Assembly: GCA_002712885.1 (NCBI GenBank)
Contig: PAUN01000056.1
Coordinates: forward strand, 33,135-70,490
Length of the DNA stretch: 37,356 nt
Reading direction: 5' to 3'
Source of the DNA: Acidobacteriota bacterium
Lineage (GTDB): Bacteria > Acidobacteriota > Vicinamibacteria > Vicinamibacterales > UBA8438
Positions 1 to 7,616 of this stretch are shown piece by piece. Numbering within the stretch: position 1 is the stretch's first letter; each line of letters opens with the position of its first letter. The notes beneath the pieces were generated by a model, which had not been told where the DNA came from, did not search any database, and saw only the letters and a list, made by a program, of their open reading frames with translations. Position numbers and translations under genes: made by a program.

Positions 1-1040
1 ATCCGCTCCGCCGACGGTTCTACGAAGCGAGTAATCGGAAGCTCCAGACGTGGGCTGCGTAACGCTATAACCGCTAGAACCAGTGCTACGCTCAATAACG
101 ACACACTGAGCCATGCGATGGGACGTTTCCAGATCACTAGATCCGATGGCGTTGCTGTGACGAACGGTGACGGCTCGGTCGTCTCGAATGCACCTTGCAT
201 CACGAGCCGCACATCGCCAATGTCCCTCACGCGCTCCCTGGGATCTTTCTCAAGGCAGCGGCGCACGAGATTATCGAGCTTCGATGGTAAATCTGTGGGC
301 AGCCGATCCCAATCCGGCTCTTGCAGCATCACCGCCGCCAATGTCTCCGACGCTGTCTCACCCCCGAAGACCCGTTTTCCACCCAACATCTCCAGCAACA
401 CGACCCCGAACGCCCAGATGTCCACCCGCTTGTCGACCGGCTTCCCCTTGGCTTGCTCTGGGGCCATGTAGGCCGCCGTGCCAATGACCATCCCCATCTG
501 CGTGGCCCCAGTGATCGACATCGTGGCTGACGTCGTCGCGCTGGTTCCGCTCGCGTCAGAGGCGACTGCTTTTGCCAACCCGAAGTCCAGCACCTTCACA
601 GTCCCATCGGGCTTTAGCTTCACGTTGGCCGGTTTTAGATCGCGGTGAATGATGCCCTTCTCGTGGGCCGCTTCGAGGCCATCCGCGATCTGCTTGGCGA
701 TGGTCAGGGCCTCATCGACTGGAATGGGTCCTTCAGCAATTCGGTCGGCGAGGGTCGGTCCCTCAATGAGTTCCAGGACAAGCGCCTGGGTGTCCCCGGA
801 GCTCTCCAGGCCATGAATCGCGCCAATGTTTGGATGGTTCAGCGACGCCAGGACCTTGGCTTCACGCTGGAACCGAACGAGACGATCAGGGTCAGCCGTG
901 AAGGCTTCCGGCAAGACCTTCAGCGCCACGTCGCGGTCGAGCGTGGTGTCGCGGGCCTGATACACCTCGCCCATTCCGCCTTCGCCGATCTTCGCGGTGA
1001 CTTCGTAGACGCCGAGCCGGGTTCCAGGTATTAGAGGCAT
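1..1040 (-). CDS. Membrane-anchored Ser/Thr protein kinase, C-terminus cut by window edge
   Basis: Cytoplasmic Hanks-type Ser/Thr kinase followed by a membrane anchor. Reading the minus strand from the ATG at 1040 gives 346 uninterrupted codons that leave the window without a stop. The kinase domain shows the glycine loop GEGGMG (residues 19-24), the ATP lysine K41 in VALKVL, the catalytic loop HRDLKPAN (132-139), the DFG motif (152-154) and the APE motif (193-195). A hydrophobic segment at about 308-330 (starting IAWLSVSLL) is a single transmembrane helix. Family knowledge: acidobacterial kinases of this layout usually carry an extracytoplasmic beta-propeller or TPR sensor after the helix; that part lies outside the window, so the signal sensed is unknown. 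The 5' side faces the 516-bp gap that also follows the PQQ dehydrogenase gene. Confidence 0.93.
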   Translation of the reverse strand, partial: MPLIPGTRLGVYEVTAKIGEGGMGEVYQARDTTLDRDVALKVLPEAFTADPDRLVRFQREAKVLASLNHPNIGAIHGLESSGDTQALVLELIEGPTLADRIAEGPIPVDEALTIAKQIADGLEAAHEKGIIHRDLKPANVKLKPDGTVKVLDFGLAKAVASDASGTSATTSATMSITGATQMGMVIGTAAYMAPEQAKGKPVDKRVDIWAFGVVLLEMLGGKRVFGGETASETLAAVMLQEPDWDRLPTDLPSKLDNLVRRCLEKDPRERVRDIGDVRLVMQGAFETTEPSPFVTATPSDLVIWKRPIAWLSVSLLSVALVLAVIALRSPRLELPITRFVEPSAER

Positions 1041-1556
1041 GGTGTATTAGCCATCCTACCGCTGACTGGCAGGGGGTTCAATGCGGCTCACGCGGCTCCG
1101 CGGTGGCATTGCGGTACCGCTCCCTCGTGTCAGGATTGCCCCGGCCCAGCGAGCCTTCAACCACGGAGACAAAGACCGCAGCAGATCCGCCCGACACCAC
1201 CTTTCTCCAATCGGTGCACTAATCAACAAACGCGCGAGGCGTACTATAGATGTGGACCAAGTGAGAGCATGAAAGAAGAGGGATCTTGAAGCAATGCCGA
1301 GAGGCCCAATGGATACAGATAGGATAAGCAGACTGGGTCACGCCGCATCTACAGCCTCAGCTCAGATGCTTCACCGCCCACCTTCGAGGCATCCGCCGGT
1401 CGACACCCGAGATGAATGCACGGTGTCGTCCGTCTTACACGTTTTATCCCATCGCTCTAGCGATAGACGCCGTCCGGCGCAATAGTCGGCAGACTGTATG
1501 CCGGTCGAGGCGTATCGCCACCGCCGCTGTCCACGCGACGAGCCGGGCCGAGACGA
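1041..1556. other. Gene-free spacer between two minus-strand genes
   Basis: 516 bp with no reading frame that looks like a protein: the frames open here are short and have no recognisable motif. It must hold the promoter of the kinase gene and the end of the PQQ dehydrogenase transcript. The only promoter-like element I see is TATAGT on the minus strand (complement of 1243-1248), which would leave a leader of about 200 nt and has no good -35 partner. No convincing hairpin terminator was found next to the stop at 1557. Confidence 0.5.
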
Positions 1557-3548
1557 TCACGGGACAGCGAGTGCGACATACTCGCTTTCCATGTCTCCCC
1601 AGCCGACCGCGACGACGATGTACTGCTTCCCGCCCGCCATGTAACTGATTGGCGCGGCGGTGGTGCCACCGGGGAGCGCCATCTCCCAGACGCGGTCGCC
1701 GGTGGCCTTGTCATAGGCCCGGAACATCCGGCTCCCACTGCCCTCCGGCAAGAACGCGCCACCAACGTTGGCACCGTCGCCGAGGAAGACCAGGGTTTTT
1801 GTGATCAACGGGGCGACTCGACCGCCCTGCCCAAGCGGCGGCAGGTTGAGGTGCGCGATCGCCGGATGGTCACGTGGTCCGTCGCCGTTGGCGATCGTCC
1901 AGAGAATCTCACCGGCGTTGAGGTCAATCGCCACCAGACGTCCGTAAGGTGGCTTGAAAAGTGGCAGGCCCTGGGGTCCAGGAATGTGCCGCGCCCCTTT
2001 CATGACCCAGTCGACGTCTGATCGCGGGTGGTCCGACCGCCCCAACCCGACGACCGTGCCGCTGTGGACCGACGGCACATACAGGATGCCGGTCTCCGGG
2101 TCGCCCCCGGCGCCGTTCCAGTCGGTGCCGCCCACCAGACCCGGCACGACCATCGTGCCCTGGGTGCCGCCGGGACGGTCATCGATCAATGACGGCGGCG
2201 TGAAGAACGCTCCCCAGACATAGTCGTCGAGCATCGCCACCGCCTCGGCCCGCAGTTCGGGCGTGAAATCGATGAGATCGTCCAGGGTCACGCCCTGCTG
2301 ATCGTATGGAGGGGGTTTGGTTGGGAACGGCTGGGTCTCCGCATACCACTCGCCCGGGACGTCGCCGCGAGGCACCGGTCGTTCCTCGATCGGCCAGACC
2401 GGCTCACCGGTGACGCGGTCGAAGACATACGTGCTGGCCTGTTTACTGGTAATGGCGACGGCCTTGATGTCGCGTCCGCCCACCCGGATGTCGAGCAACG
2501 TGGGCGCTGCCGGGAAGTCGTAGTCCCACAGCCCGTGGTGGACCGCCTGGAAGTGCCAGACACGTTCGCCGGTCTCGGCGTCGAGACACACCAGACTCTC
2601 AGCGAACAGATTGTCGCCGGGGCGATGCCCCCCGTAATAATCGCCGGTCGGGGTCGACAGCGGCAGGTAGACGTAGCCCAGTTCCTCGTCCGCGCTGGGC
2701 GACGCCCACATGTTGGTGTTCCCGGTGTACTCCCACGACCGGCGGTCCTCGTTGAGCCCGGTCAGCCAGGTCTCGTTACCGGGTTCGCCCTCGCGTGCGA
2801 TGGTGTGAAAAATCCAGCGCTGCTCGCCGGTACGCACATCGAACCCGCGCACGTCGCCGGGCGGCATCTCCTTCATCGCCGGCATGGTGGCATTGGTGAT
2901 GTCGCCGATGGCGGACCCGACCACGATGATGTCGTTGACGACGAGCGGCGCCGACCGCCAGCGGAAACGGGTGACCACCCGGTCGTCATAGCCCTCCACA
3001 AGGTCCACTTCGCCGTCGATGCCGAAGTCCGGGTAGCGCTCGCCCGTCTCCGCGTTCAGAGCCACCAGGCGTGACCCGATGACGGCAATGACGCGGGCAT
3101 CGTCGCCACCATCGTCATCGCTCCAGTAACCGAGGCCCCGGGTCGCGAACCCGCGTGGACGTTCTTCGCCCTCCGGCACCGGGGGCGTATCGAACCAGAC
3201 CACCTCCCCGGTCGTCGCATCGAGCGCGGTCACCGTACCGAGGGGGGTGCTGATGTAGAGCCGCCCTTCCGCCATGATCGGCGTATTCTGCGAAGCGCCG
3301 GGAGCACGCAGGTCGTTGCCCTGCCGCGTCGCGTCGGGAATCGTCGATTGTCGCCAAGCGATACGAAGGTCGTGCACCGTGTCGGCGTCAATCTGATCGA
3401 GCGGGGTGTACTTGGTGCTGGCCTTGTCACTCGCGTAGGCGCGCCACTCGCCGGTCTGACCGGCGATCCCGGAGACCGGCGTCAGGAGAAACAGCGCGAC
3501 TCCGACACAAACGATCGGTAGCGCGCGAGTCATCACCGCCTTGACCAT
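1557..3548 (-). CDS. PQQ-dependent dehydrogenase, glucose-dehydrogenase-like, secreted
   Basis: Periplasmic quinoprotein beta-propeller oxidising a sugar or alcohol and passing electrons to the respiratory chain; 663 aa. The open frame extends upstream to 3635, but the ATG at 3548 is preferred: AAGGAG lies 6 nt before it and a signal peptide follows at once (hydrophobic core near residues 9-23, cleavage near GIAG/QTGEW). Family signs are the N-terminal W-R-x-Y-x-S-D-K-A-S-T-K-Y-T-P-L block (residues 35-50), repeated propeller motifs of the LDATTGEVVW and LDAETGERVW type, the GGHRPGDNLFAESLVCLD block and VHHGLWDYDFPAAPTL. These match the soluble relatives of membrane glucose dehydrogenase; the N-terminal membrane domain of Gcd is absent. 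The substrate cannot be read from sequence. It stands alone, diverging from the MBL-fold gene. Confidence 0.85.
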   Translation of the reverse strand: MVKAVMTRALPIVCVGVALFLLTPVSGIAGQTGEWRAYASDKASTKYTPLDQIDADTVHDLRIAWRQSTIPDATRQGNDLRAPGASQNTPIMAEGRLYISTPLGTVTALDATTGEVVWFDTPPVPEGEERPRGFATRGLGYWSDDDGGDDARVIAVIGSRLVALNAETGERYPDFGIDGEVDLVEGYDDRVVTRFRWRSAPLVVNDIIVVGSAIGDITNATMPAMKEMPPGDVRGFDVRTGEQRWIFHTIAREGEPGNETWLTGLNEDRRSWEYTGNTNMWASPSADEELGYVYLPLSTPTGDYYGGHRPGDNLFAESLVCLDAETGERVWHFQAVHHGLWDYDFPAAPTLLDIRVGGRDIKAVAITSKQASTYVFDRVTGEPVWPIEERPVPRGDVPGEWYAETQPFPTKPPPYDQQGVTLDDLIDFTPELRAEAVAMLDDYVWGAFFTPPSLIDDRPGGTQGTMVVPGLVGGTDWNGAGGDPETGILYVPSVHSGTVVGLGRSDHPRSDVDWVMKGARHIPGPQGLPLFKPPYGRLVAIDLNAGEILWTIANGDGPRDHPAIAHLNLPPLGQGGRVAPLITKTLVFLGDGANVGGAFLPEGSGSRMFRAYDKATGDRVWEMALPGGTTAAPISYMAGGKQYIVVAVGWGDMESEYVALAVP

Positions 3549-3650
3549 GCCCATCTCCTTCTCGTTGAGCGCTCTTGACGAGCACGTCGTGCCGAGCATG
3601 TTCGCACCGCGCGCAGGGGTCAAGGCCGGATTCACAGAGCGCCCTACCGG

Positions 3651-3679
3651 TCGACTCCCTGGCTCCCGACCGGTATAGT
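3651..3679 (+). promoter_or_regulatory. Sigma70-like promoter of the MBL-fold hydrolase gene
   Basis: TCGACT (3651-3656), a 17-bp spacer and TATAGT (3674-3679) fit a housekeeping promoter (4/6 and 5/6 matches). Transcription would start near 3686, giving a leader of about 30 nt to the ATG at 3718. It lies in the divergent gap shared with the PQQ dehydrogenase. Confidence 0.5.
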
Positions 3680-3717
3680 CACAATCACATCTACGTTCGT
3701 CGCTGAAGGAGTTGAAG

Positions 3718-4665
3718 ATGAAACGCAGTATCTACTTGGCAGGCCTCACGGCCCTAGGCCTCATCGCGACCATGGTCACTTTCGAGGCCCGACAAGACCG
3801 GGCGAGCCTCACCGTGCATGAGATCGCCGACAACCTGTATATGCTGGCCAATGCCCCCTCCGTGGAAGGCATGGGCGGTGGCGGTAACACCGCGATTTTT
3901 GTAACCGACGGCGGCGTCACCTTGGTCGACACGAAGATCAAAGGCTACGGCCAGGACATCCTCGCCGCGGTACGCGAGCTCACCGACAAGCCGGTGACGA
4001 CGATCATCAACACCCACACGCACTGGGACCATTCGGGCTCGAACCCGGAGTTTCCGGATTCGGTCAACTTCGTGGCGCACGAGAACACCCGCGGGCACAT
4101 GGCGAGCCAGGATTGTGATGACGGCGCCGGGTTCCAGGGAGGCTCGATCAAGAACTGTGAATCGTTCACAGGTGCCAACGTGACCTACCTGCCGAAAACG
4201 ACCTTCTCCGATACGCTGACGCTCTTCAGCGGAGCGGACCAGATCGACCTGTATTACTTCGGTCGCGGCCACACCGACGGCGACATCTTCGTTGTCTTTC
4301 GCGCCGCACGCGTGATGCACTCGGGCGACATGTTCGCGCGCCGGGGGCTGCCTTTCCTCGACGTGCCGAACAGCAACGGAAGCGCCGTCGAGTTCGGTGA
4401 GACCCTCAAGCGCGCGATCAGTGGGATCTCGAACGTCGATACCGTGATTCCCGGACACAACCCGATCCCGCTCCCATGGAATGACTTCGTCAAGTACGAG
4501 GGCTTTTACAACGACCTGGTGATGAAGGCGCAGCAAGGGAAAGCGGCCGGTCGTTCGGTCGACGACGTCGTGTCGTCGTATCGCGTGCCGAGTGAGTACA
4601 GCAACTATGCAGCGCCCGAGGATCGTGTCCGGGCTACCGTGCAGTATCTGTTCGACGGACAGTAG
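3718..4665 (+). CDS. Secreted metallo-beta-lactamase-fold hydrolase
   Basis: Binuclear zinc hydrolase, 315 aa, substrate unknown. The ATG at 3718 is chosen over the in-frame TTG at 3712 because GAAGGAG (3705-3711) sits 6 nt before it. A signal peptide or N-terminal helix covers residues 1-22. The metal site is complete: HTHWDH with H100, H102, D104 and H105, then GRGHTDGD with H185, HSGDMF with D204, and VIPGHNP with H247. The gene is convergent with qhpB (16 bp apart) and divergent from a PQQ dehydrogenase. Similar hydrolases next to quinoprotein genes have been named quinoprotein relay system zinc metallohydrolases; whether this is one is inference from position only. Confidence 0.88.
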   Translation: MKRSIYLAGLTALGLIATMVTFEARQDRASLTVHEIADNLYMLANAPSVEGMGGGGNTAIFVTDGGVTLVDTKIKGYGQDILAAVRELTDKPVTTIINTHTHWDHSGSNPEFPDSVNFVAHENTRGHMASQDCDDGAGFQGGSIKNCESFTGANVTYLPKTTFSDTLTLFSGADQIDLYYFGRGHTDGDIFVVFRAARVMHSGDMFARRGLPFLDVPNSNGSAVEFGETLKRAISGISNVDTVIPGHNPIPLPWNDFVKYEGFYNDLVMKAQQGKAAGRSVDDVVSSYRVPSEYSNYAAPEDRVRATVQYLFDGQ

Positions 4666-4681
4666 GAAACGGCGAACGTCC

Positions 4682-5770
4682 CTAGTTCGGCACCACGAAC
4701 ATCTGTGACATGTCGCCGGGGAGCGTGATGGTGCGCAGGTAGCGGTAGGTCGAAGCTTCGTACAGGTCGATCGTGTCGCCGGCCTGGTGGATGTAGAGGA
4801 TCTGGCCGTTGGTACTGGGCGTAACGGCCATCCGCGGTCGCCCGTCAATGGCCTGGCGACGCTCGAGCCGCCGCCCCTCCAGGTCGAAGGTCCAGAACTC
4901 GTAGTGCCCGATCTCGCTGAGCAGCGCATGGGCCTTCCGGCGGCCCGGGGCCAACGCGAATGACCCTACGGGCTCGGACGGACCGAGCGTGTAGAAGTCG
5001 ACATCCCGCTCGGCCAAATTGATGCGCGCGATGCCCATCAGGCTGCGATTCTGCACCTGATCCCGTACCCGGAAGATACCGGAGTAGAACCCGGGTTCTT
5101 CATTCGGATCGTAGCGAAATCCGAAGTTGAACCGCCCGACTCCCCCTTCGTCGAGTTGGGACAGTTCCCACCGCTCGACCTCCTCGAATCCGGTGGTCTC
5201 CAGGGCCACTATCTCGTCGCCAAAGAGGTAGAGCAGATCGCCGCTCGGCGAGAACAGCATGTTCACACTGACCCGTTCCTCGCCGTCCGGCCACGGGATC
5301 TCGCGCAGCACCTCGTGGGTGGCGAGGTCGACCTGCACCAAAGCACGTGGCGCGATCTCAAATCTGTCGATCTGCTTCGTGGCAGTATCGATCAACAGAA
5401 TGATGGACGAGTGATCCGGGGCGGCGCGGAAACTCCGGATACGAACCTTGGTCTGTCCTTCGCTCAACGTCAGCGTGTCGATGGTGCGGCGGGTCGCGAC
5501 GTCCATCACCTCGAGCTGCTCGAACGTGCGGTCTCGCATGTAGAGCCGGGTCCGGTCCTCGGACAGCGCCATGCTGCTGGGCGGCCCGTCGAGCGTCATC
5601 GTGATGTCATCCACCACCTGTTCGGTCGCCTCATCGACGACAAAGACACGGCCCGGGTACCCGCCGACGTAGATAGTGCCAGTGCCGCCGGTGAGGTCCG
5701 GGGCGGTCTGGGCGGCCACACTTCCAGCGAGCGTGACGCTGCCGACGAGCAGGAAGAAGAAAAATCGCAT
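4682..5770 (-). CDS. qhpB: Quinohemoprotein amine dehydrogenase beta subunit (beta-propeller)
   Basis: Periplasmic seven-bladed propeller subunit of QHNDH, on which the CTQ-bearing gamma subunit sits and which forms part of the active-site pocket. 362 aa from the ATG at 5770, which directly precedes a signal peptide (MRFFFFLLVGS, cleavage near VAAQ/TAPD); an in-frame GTG at 5803 would add 11 residues and cannot be excluded. YncE/YVTN-type blade motifs recur: TIYVGGYPGRVFVVDEAT, LYMRDRTFEQLEVMDVATR, ILYIHQAGDTIDLYEAST. Last gene of the qhpG-A-D-C-B block, 45 nt after the qhpC stop (12 nt if the GTG is used). The fold alone would not give the name; the call rests on the fold, the length and the position next to an unmistakable qhpC. 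Synonym in Pseudomonas: peaD (from memory). Confidence 0.88.
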   Translation of the reverse strand: MRFFFFLLVGSVTLAGSVAAQTAPDLTGGTGTIYVGGYPGRVFVVDEATEQVVDDITMTLDGPPSSMALSEDRTRLYMRDRTFEQLEVMDVATRRTIDTLTLSEGQTKVRIRSFRAAPDHSSIILLIDTATKQIDRFEIAPRALVQVDLATHEVLREIPWPDGEERVSVNMLFSPSGDLLYLFGDEIVALETTGFEEVERWELSQLDEGGVGRFNFGFRYDPNEEPGFYSGIFRVRDQVQNRSLMGIARINLAERDVDFYTLGPSEPVGSFALAPGRRKAHALLSEIGHYEFWTFDLEGRRLERRQAIDGRPRMAVTPSTNGQILYIHQAGDTIDLYEASTYRYLRTITLPGDMSQMFVVPN

Positions 5771-5815
5771 CGACTGGTCCGGATAGCGCTGGTGCCCTGA
5801 CACACTCAGCCCACG

Positions 5816-6172
5816 CTACGGAAAGATGAGGTCGATCTTCCGCCAATCCTTCTGGGCAGCGGCGCACTTGCTCGTCCAGTCCGGCGCGTGGTTGAGCTGG
5901 TCTGGCACATGCGCCGGCCAATAGCATCCGAGGTGGCAATCGAACAGATCCCGTTCGACCGGCTGACACAACCCGGCCGTGCCGCCATTGCGGTCCGCCT
6001 CCCAGCCCGGCTGGAACGCCAGGGAGCACCCGAGCGGGATGTGGGGCCCTTCCGGCTGCTGGGGTGGACCGGAGCCCTGCTGCTGCAGCGCGACGACATC
6101 GCCCGCAGGCGCGGGGTTGGCGGCGGCCGCGATCCGGGCGGCTTTCCGATTGATAGGGGTCAGATGCTTCAT
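5816..6172 (-). CDS. qhpC: Quinohemoprotein amine dehydrogenase gamma subunit, CTQ precursor
   Basis: 118-aa ribosomally made precursor of the catalytic subunit carrying cysteine tryptophylquinone. In the Paracoccus gamma subunit the thioethers are Cys7-Glu16, Cys27-Asp33 and Cys41-Asp49, and CTQ is Cys37-Trp43. Here the residues fall at C49/E58, C69/D75, C83/D91 and C79/W85, with identical spacing throughout. The motifs GLCQPVERDLFDCHLGCYWP and AHVPD also match the family. The first 40 or so residues form a non-hydrophobic leader (starts MKHLTPINRKAARIAAA) with no Sec signal, as expected of a peptide recognised by QhpD and QhpE. Placing the N-terminus by homology predicts a leader of about 42 residues against 28 in Paracoccus. 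Oddities: Tyr84 where Paracoccus has Trp, and an additional Cys103. Starts 7 nt after qhpD. Confidence 0.96.
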   Translation of the reverse strand: MKHLTPINRKAARIAAAANPAPAGDVVALQQQGSGPPQQPEGPHIPLGCSLAFQPGWEADRNGGTAGLCQPVERDLFDCHLGCYWPAHVPDQLNHAPDWTSKCAAAQKDWRKIDLIFP

Positions 6173-6179
6173 GGCGTTC

Positions 6180-7616
6180 TCACGAGTCGAACCGGTTCAG
6201 AAAACGGGGACTCCGTTCGGCGATCTCGCCGTAGATACGCAGGCAGATATCGGTCCACTCGCGGATCCAGTCACAGTAATGCAAGTTCGGATGCGTGGTC
6301 GTGCCGTAGCGCGTATGGGCCTCATGGTAGCACCCCCCTGAACACAGCGGCCGAGCCCAGCAGGTGTGGCAATCGGTCTTGTGCGCAATGTGATTGCGCT
6401 CGAGAAAGGCCTGCTGCGCCTCCCGGTCAAGCCCCTCAGTCACGCTGCCGAGATTATGTTCGTCCGACCCGGCGAAACGATGGCACAGCGCGACGTCACC
6501 CCCCGTGGCCACGCCGATGAGCCCGAGTCCGGCGCCACACGGATACGCCTTGCTGACGCCCTTGTGGATCTCCCCCAAGGTTTCGCTGACGTTCGAAAAC
6601 CCGTGGTGCTGACCGGCCAGCGCGGCGCGAAGAAACTCATCGGCCAACGCTTTAAACTGCGTGACCATCTGGTCGAACCCCGAGCCGTCGAGGGCGTGGT
6701 CGCGACCGGGTGACGTGGTGACTGGGGCGAACCCCACTTCCTGGAACCCGATCTCTTCGGTCAAATGCTGATAGATACCGAGGATGTCGTTAACTTGCGA
6801 GGTGAGCGTCACCCGGGCGCCGATGGGCCGGCTGCGATGCCGTTGGAGCAGCTCGCGGACCCGCGGCAGCATCACGTCGTAGCTGCCGCTCCCGTCATGA
6901 AACACGCGAAATCGGTTCTGCATGTCGCGCGGTCCATCAACGGAGACGGTCACCGAGATGTCTTCCTGGGCCAGGAACTCGATCATCTTGGTGGTGAGCA
7001 GCGTCGCGTTGGTCGTGAGGTTGAATTCGACCCGTTTGCCGTGCGCCTCAGCCTGGGCCTTGGCATATGGCACGGCCCGGCTCAGCACCGGATAGTTCAT
7101 CAAGGTCTCGCCGCCGAAGAAGCTGACGTGGACCACCTCGACCTCACCCGACTCGCGAAACAGCAGGTCGATACTCTTCCGCGCCGTCTCGTCAGTCATG
7201 AACTTGGGCTGCGCGCCGTTGGTGGTATCGACGATCTTGTCTTCGCTATACTCGTAGCAGTAGCCACAACTCAGGTTGCACTGGTTCGTGACGTTGAGGA
7301 CCGCCGTCGTGAGGGGAAACGACTCGACCGGGGTCAGCGGAATGATGGCCGGCATCTCCGGCACCGGTTCGGCGGCGGGCCGGACCGCGTGGATCTGCTC
7401 GAGCTCGGTCAAGAGGGCATCGAGGTCCATCGCCGGAAACTCCGGCGACACGCGGGCAATCAACTCGGCGCGGTCGACCGGCTGGTCACCCAGCGCGTCG
7501 ATCAAGGCGCCCGCCGGGGCATCCAGCGCAAAGACGGCCGCGCTGGGGACCAGATACAAATACCGCTGGTCGGCGGCCTCGAACGCATGGTGTTCTCCGA
7601 GGCAAAGCATGGTCAT
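6180..7616 (-). CDS. qhpD: Radical SAM/SPASM peptide maturase forming gamma-subunit thioethers
   Basis: Cytoplasmic radical S-adenosylmethionine enzyme, 478 aa, the usual size for QhpD. It installs Cys-to-Asp/Glu thioether cross-links in the QhpC precursor. The radical SAM cluster motif is C113-x3-C117-x2-C120 (NQCNLSCGYCYEYS), followed by FFGGETLMN (residues 166-174) for SAM binding. The C-terminal SPASM/auxiliary-cluster region holds C360, C378, C416, C419, C425, C429, C448 and C458, including DCHTCWARPLCSGGCYHE. Residues 1-100 have the peptide-recognition-like make-up typical of RiPP maturases. Its ATG overlaps the qhpA stop (ATGA) and is preceded by GTGGAG 5 nt upstream, so translation is coupled. 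Synonym peaB (from memory). Confidence 0.95.
   Translation of the reverse strand: MTMLCLGEHHAFEAADQRYLYLVPSAAVFALDAPAGALIDALGDQPVDRAELIARVSPEFPAMDLDALLTELEQIHAVRPAAEPVPEMPAIIPLTPVESFPLTTAVLNVTNQCNLSCGYCYEYSEDKIVDTTNGAQPKFMTDETARKSIDLLFRESGEVEVVHVSFFGGETLMNYPVLSRAVPYAKAQAEAHGKRVEFNLTTNATLLTTKMIEFLAQEDISVTVSVDGPRDMQNRFRVFHDGSGSYDVMLPRVRELLQRHRSRPIGARVTLTSQVNDILGIYQHLTEEIGFQEVGFAPVTTSPGRDHALDGSGFDQMVTQFKALADEFLRAALAGQHHGFSNVSETLGEIHKGVSKAYPCGAGLGLIGVATGGDVALCHRFAGSDEHNLGSVTEGLDREAQQAFLERNHIAHKTDCHTCWARPLCSGGCYHEAHTRYGTTTHPNLHYCDWIREWTDICLRIYGEIAERSPRFLNRFDS

Noticed and set aside
3754-4929. 391-codon minus-strand frame across the MBL-fold gene and the end of qhpB
   Set aside because: It is antisense to HTHWDH and other zinc motifs and has no signal, domain or ribosome site.
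5771-5803. GTG start of qhpB at 5803
   Set aside because: It would put 11 polar residues before the signal peptide; the ATG at 5770 is favoured, though the GTG is not excluded.
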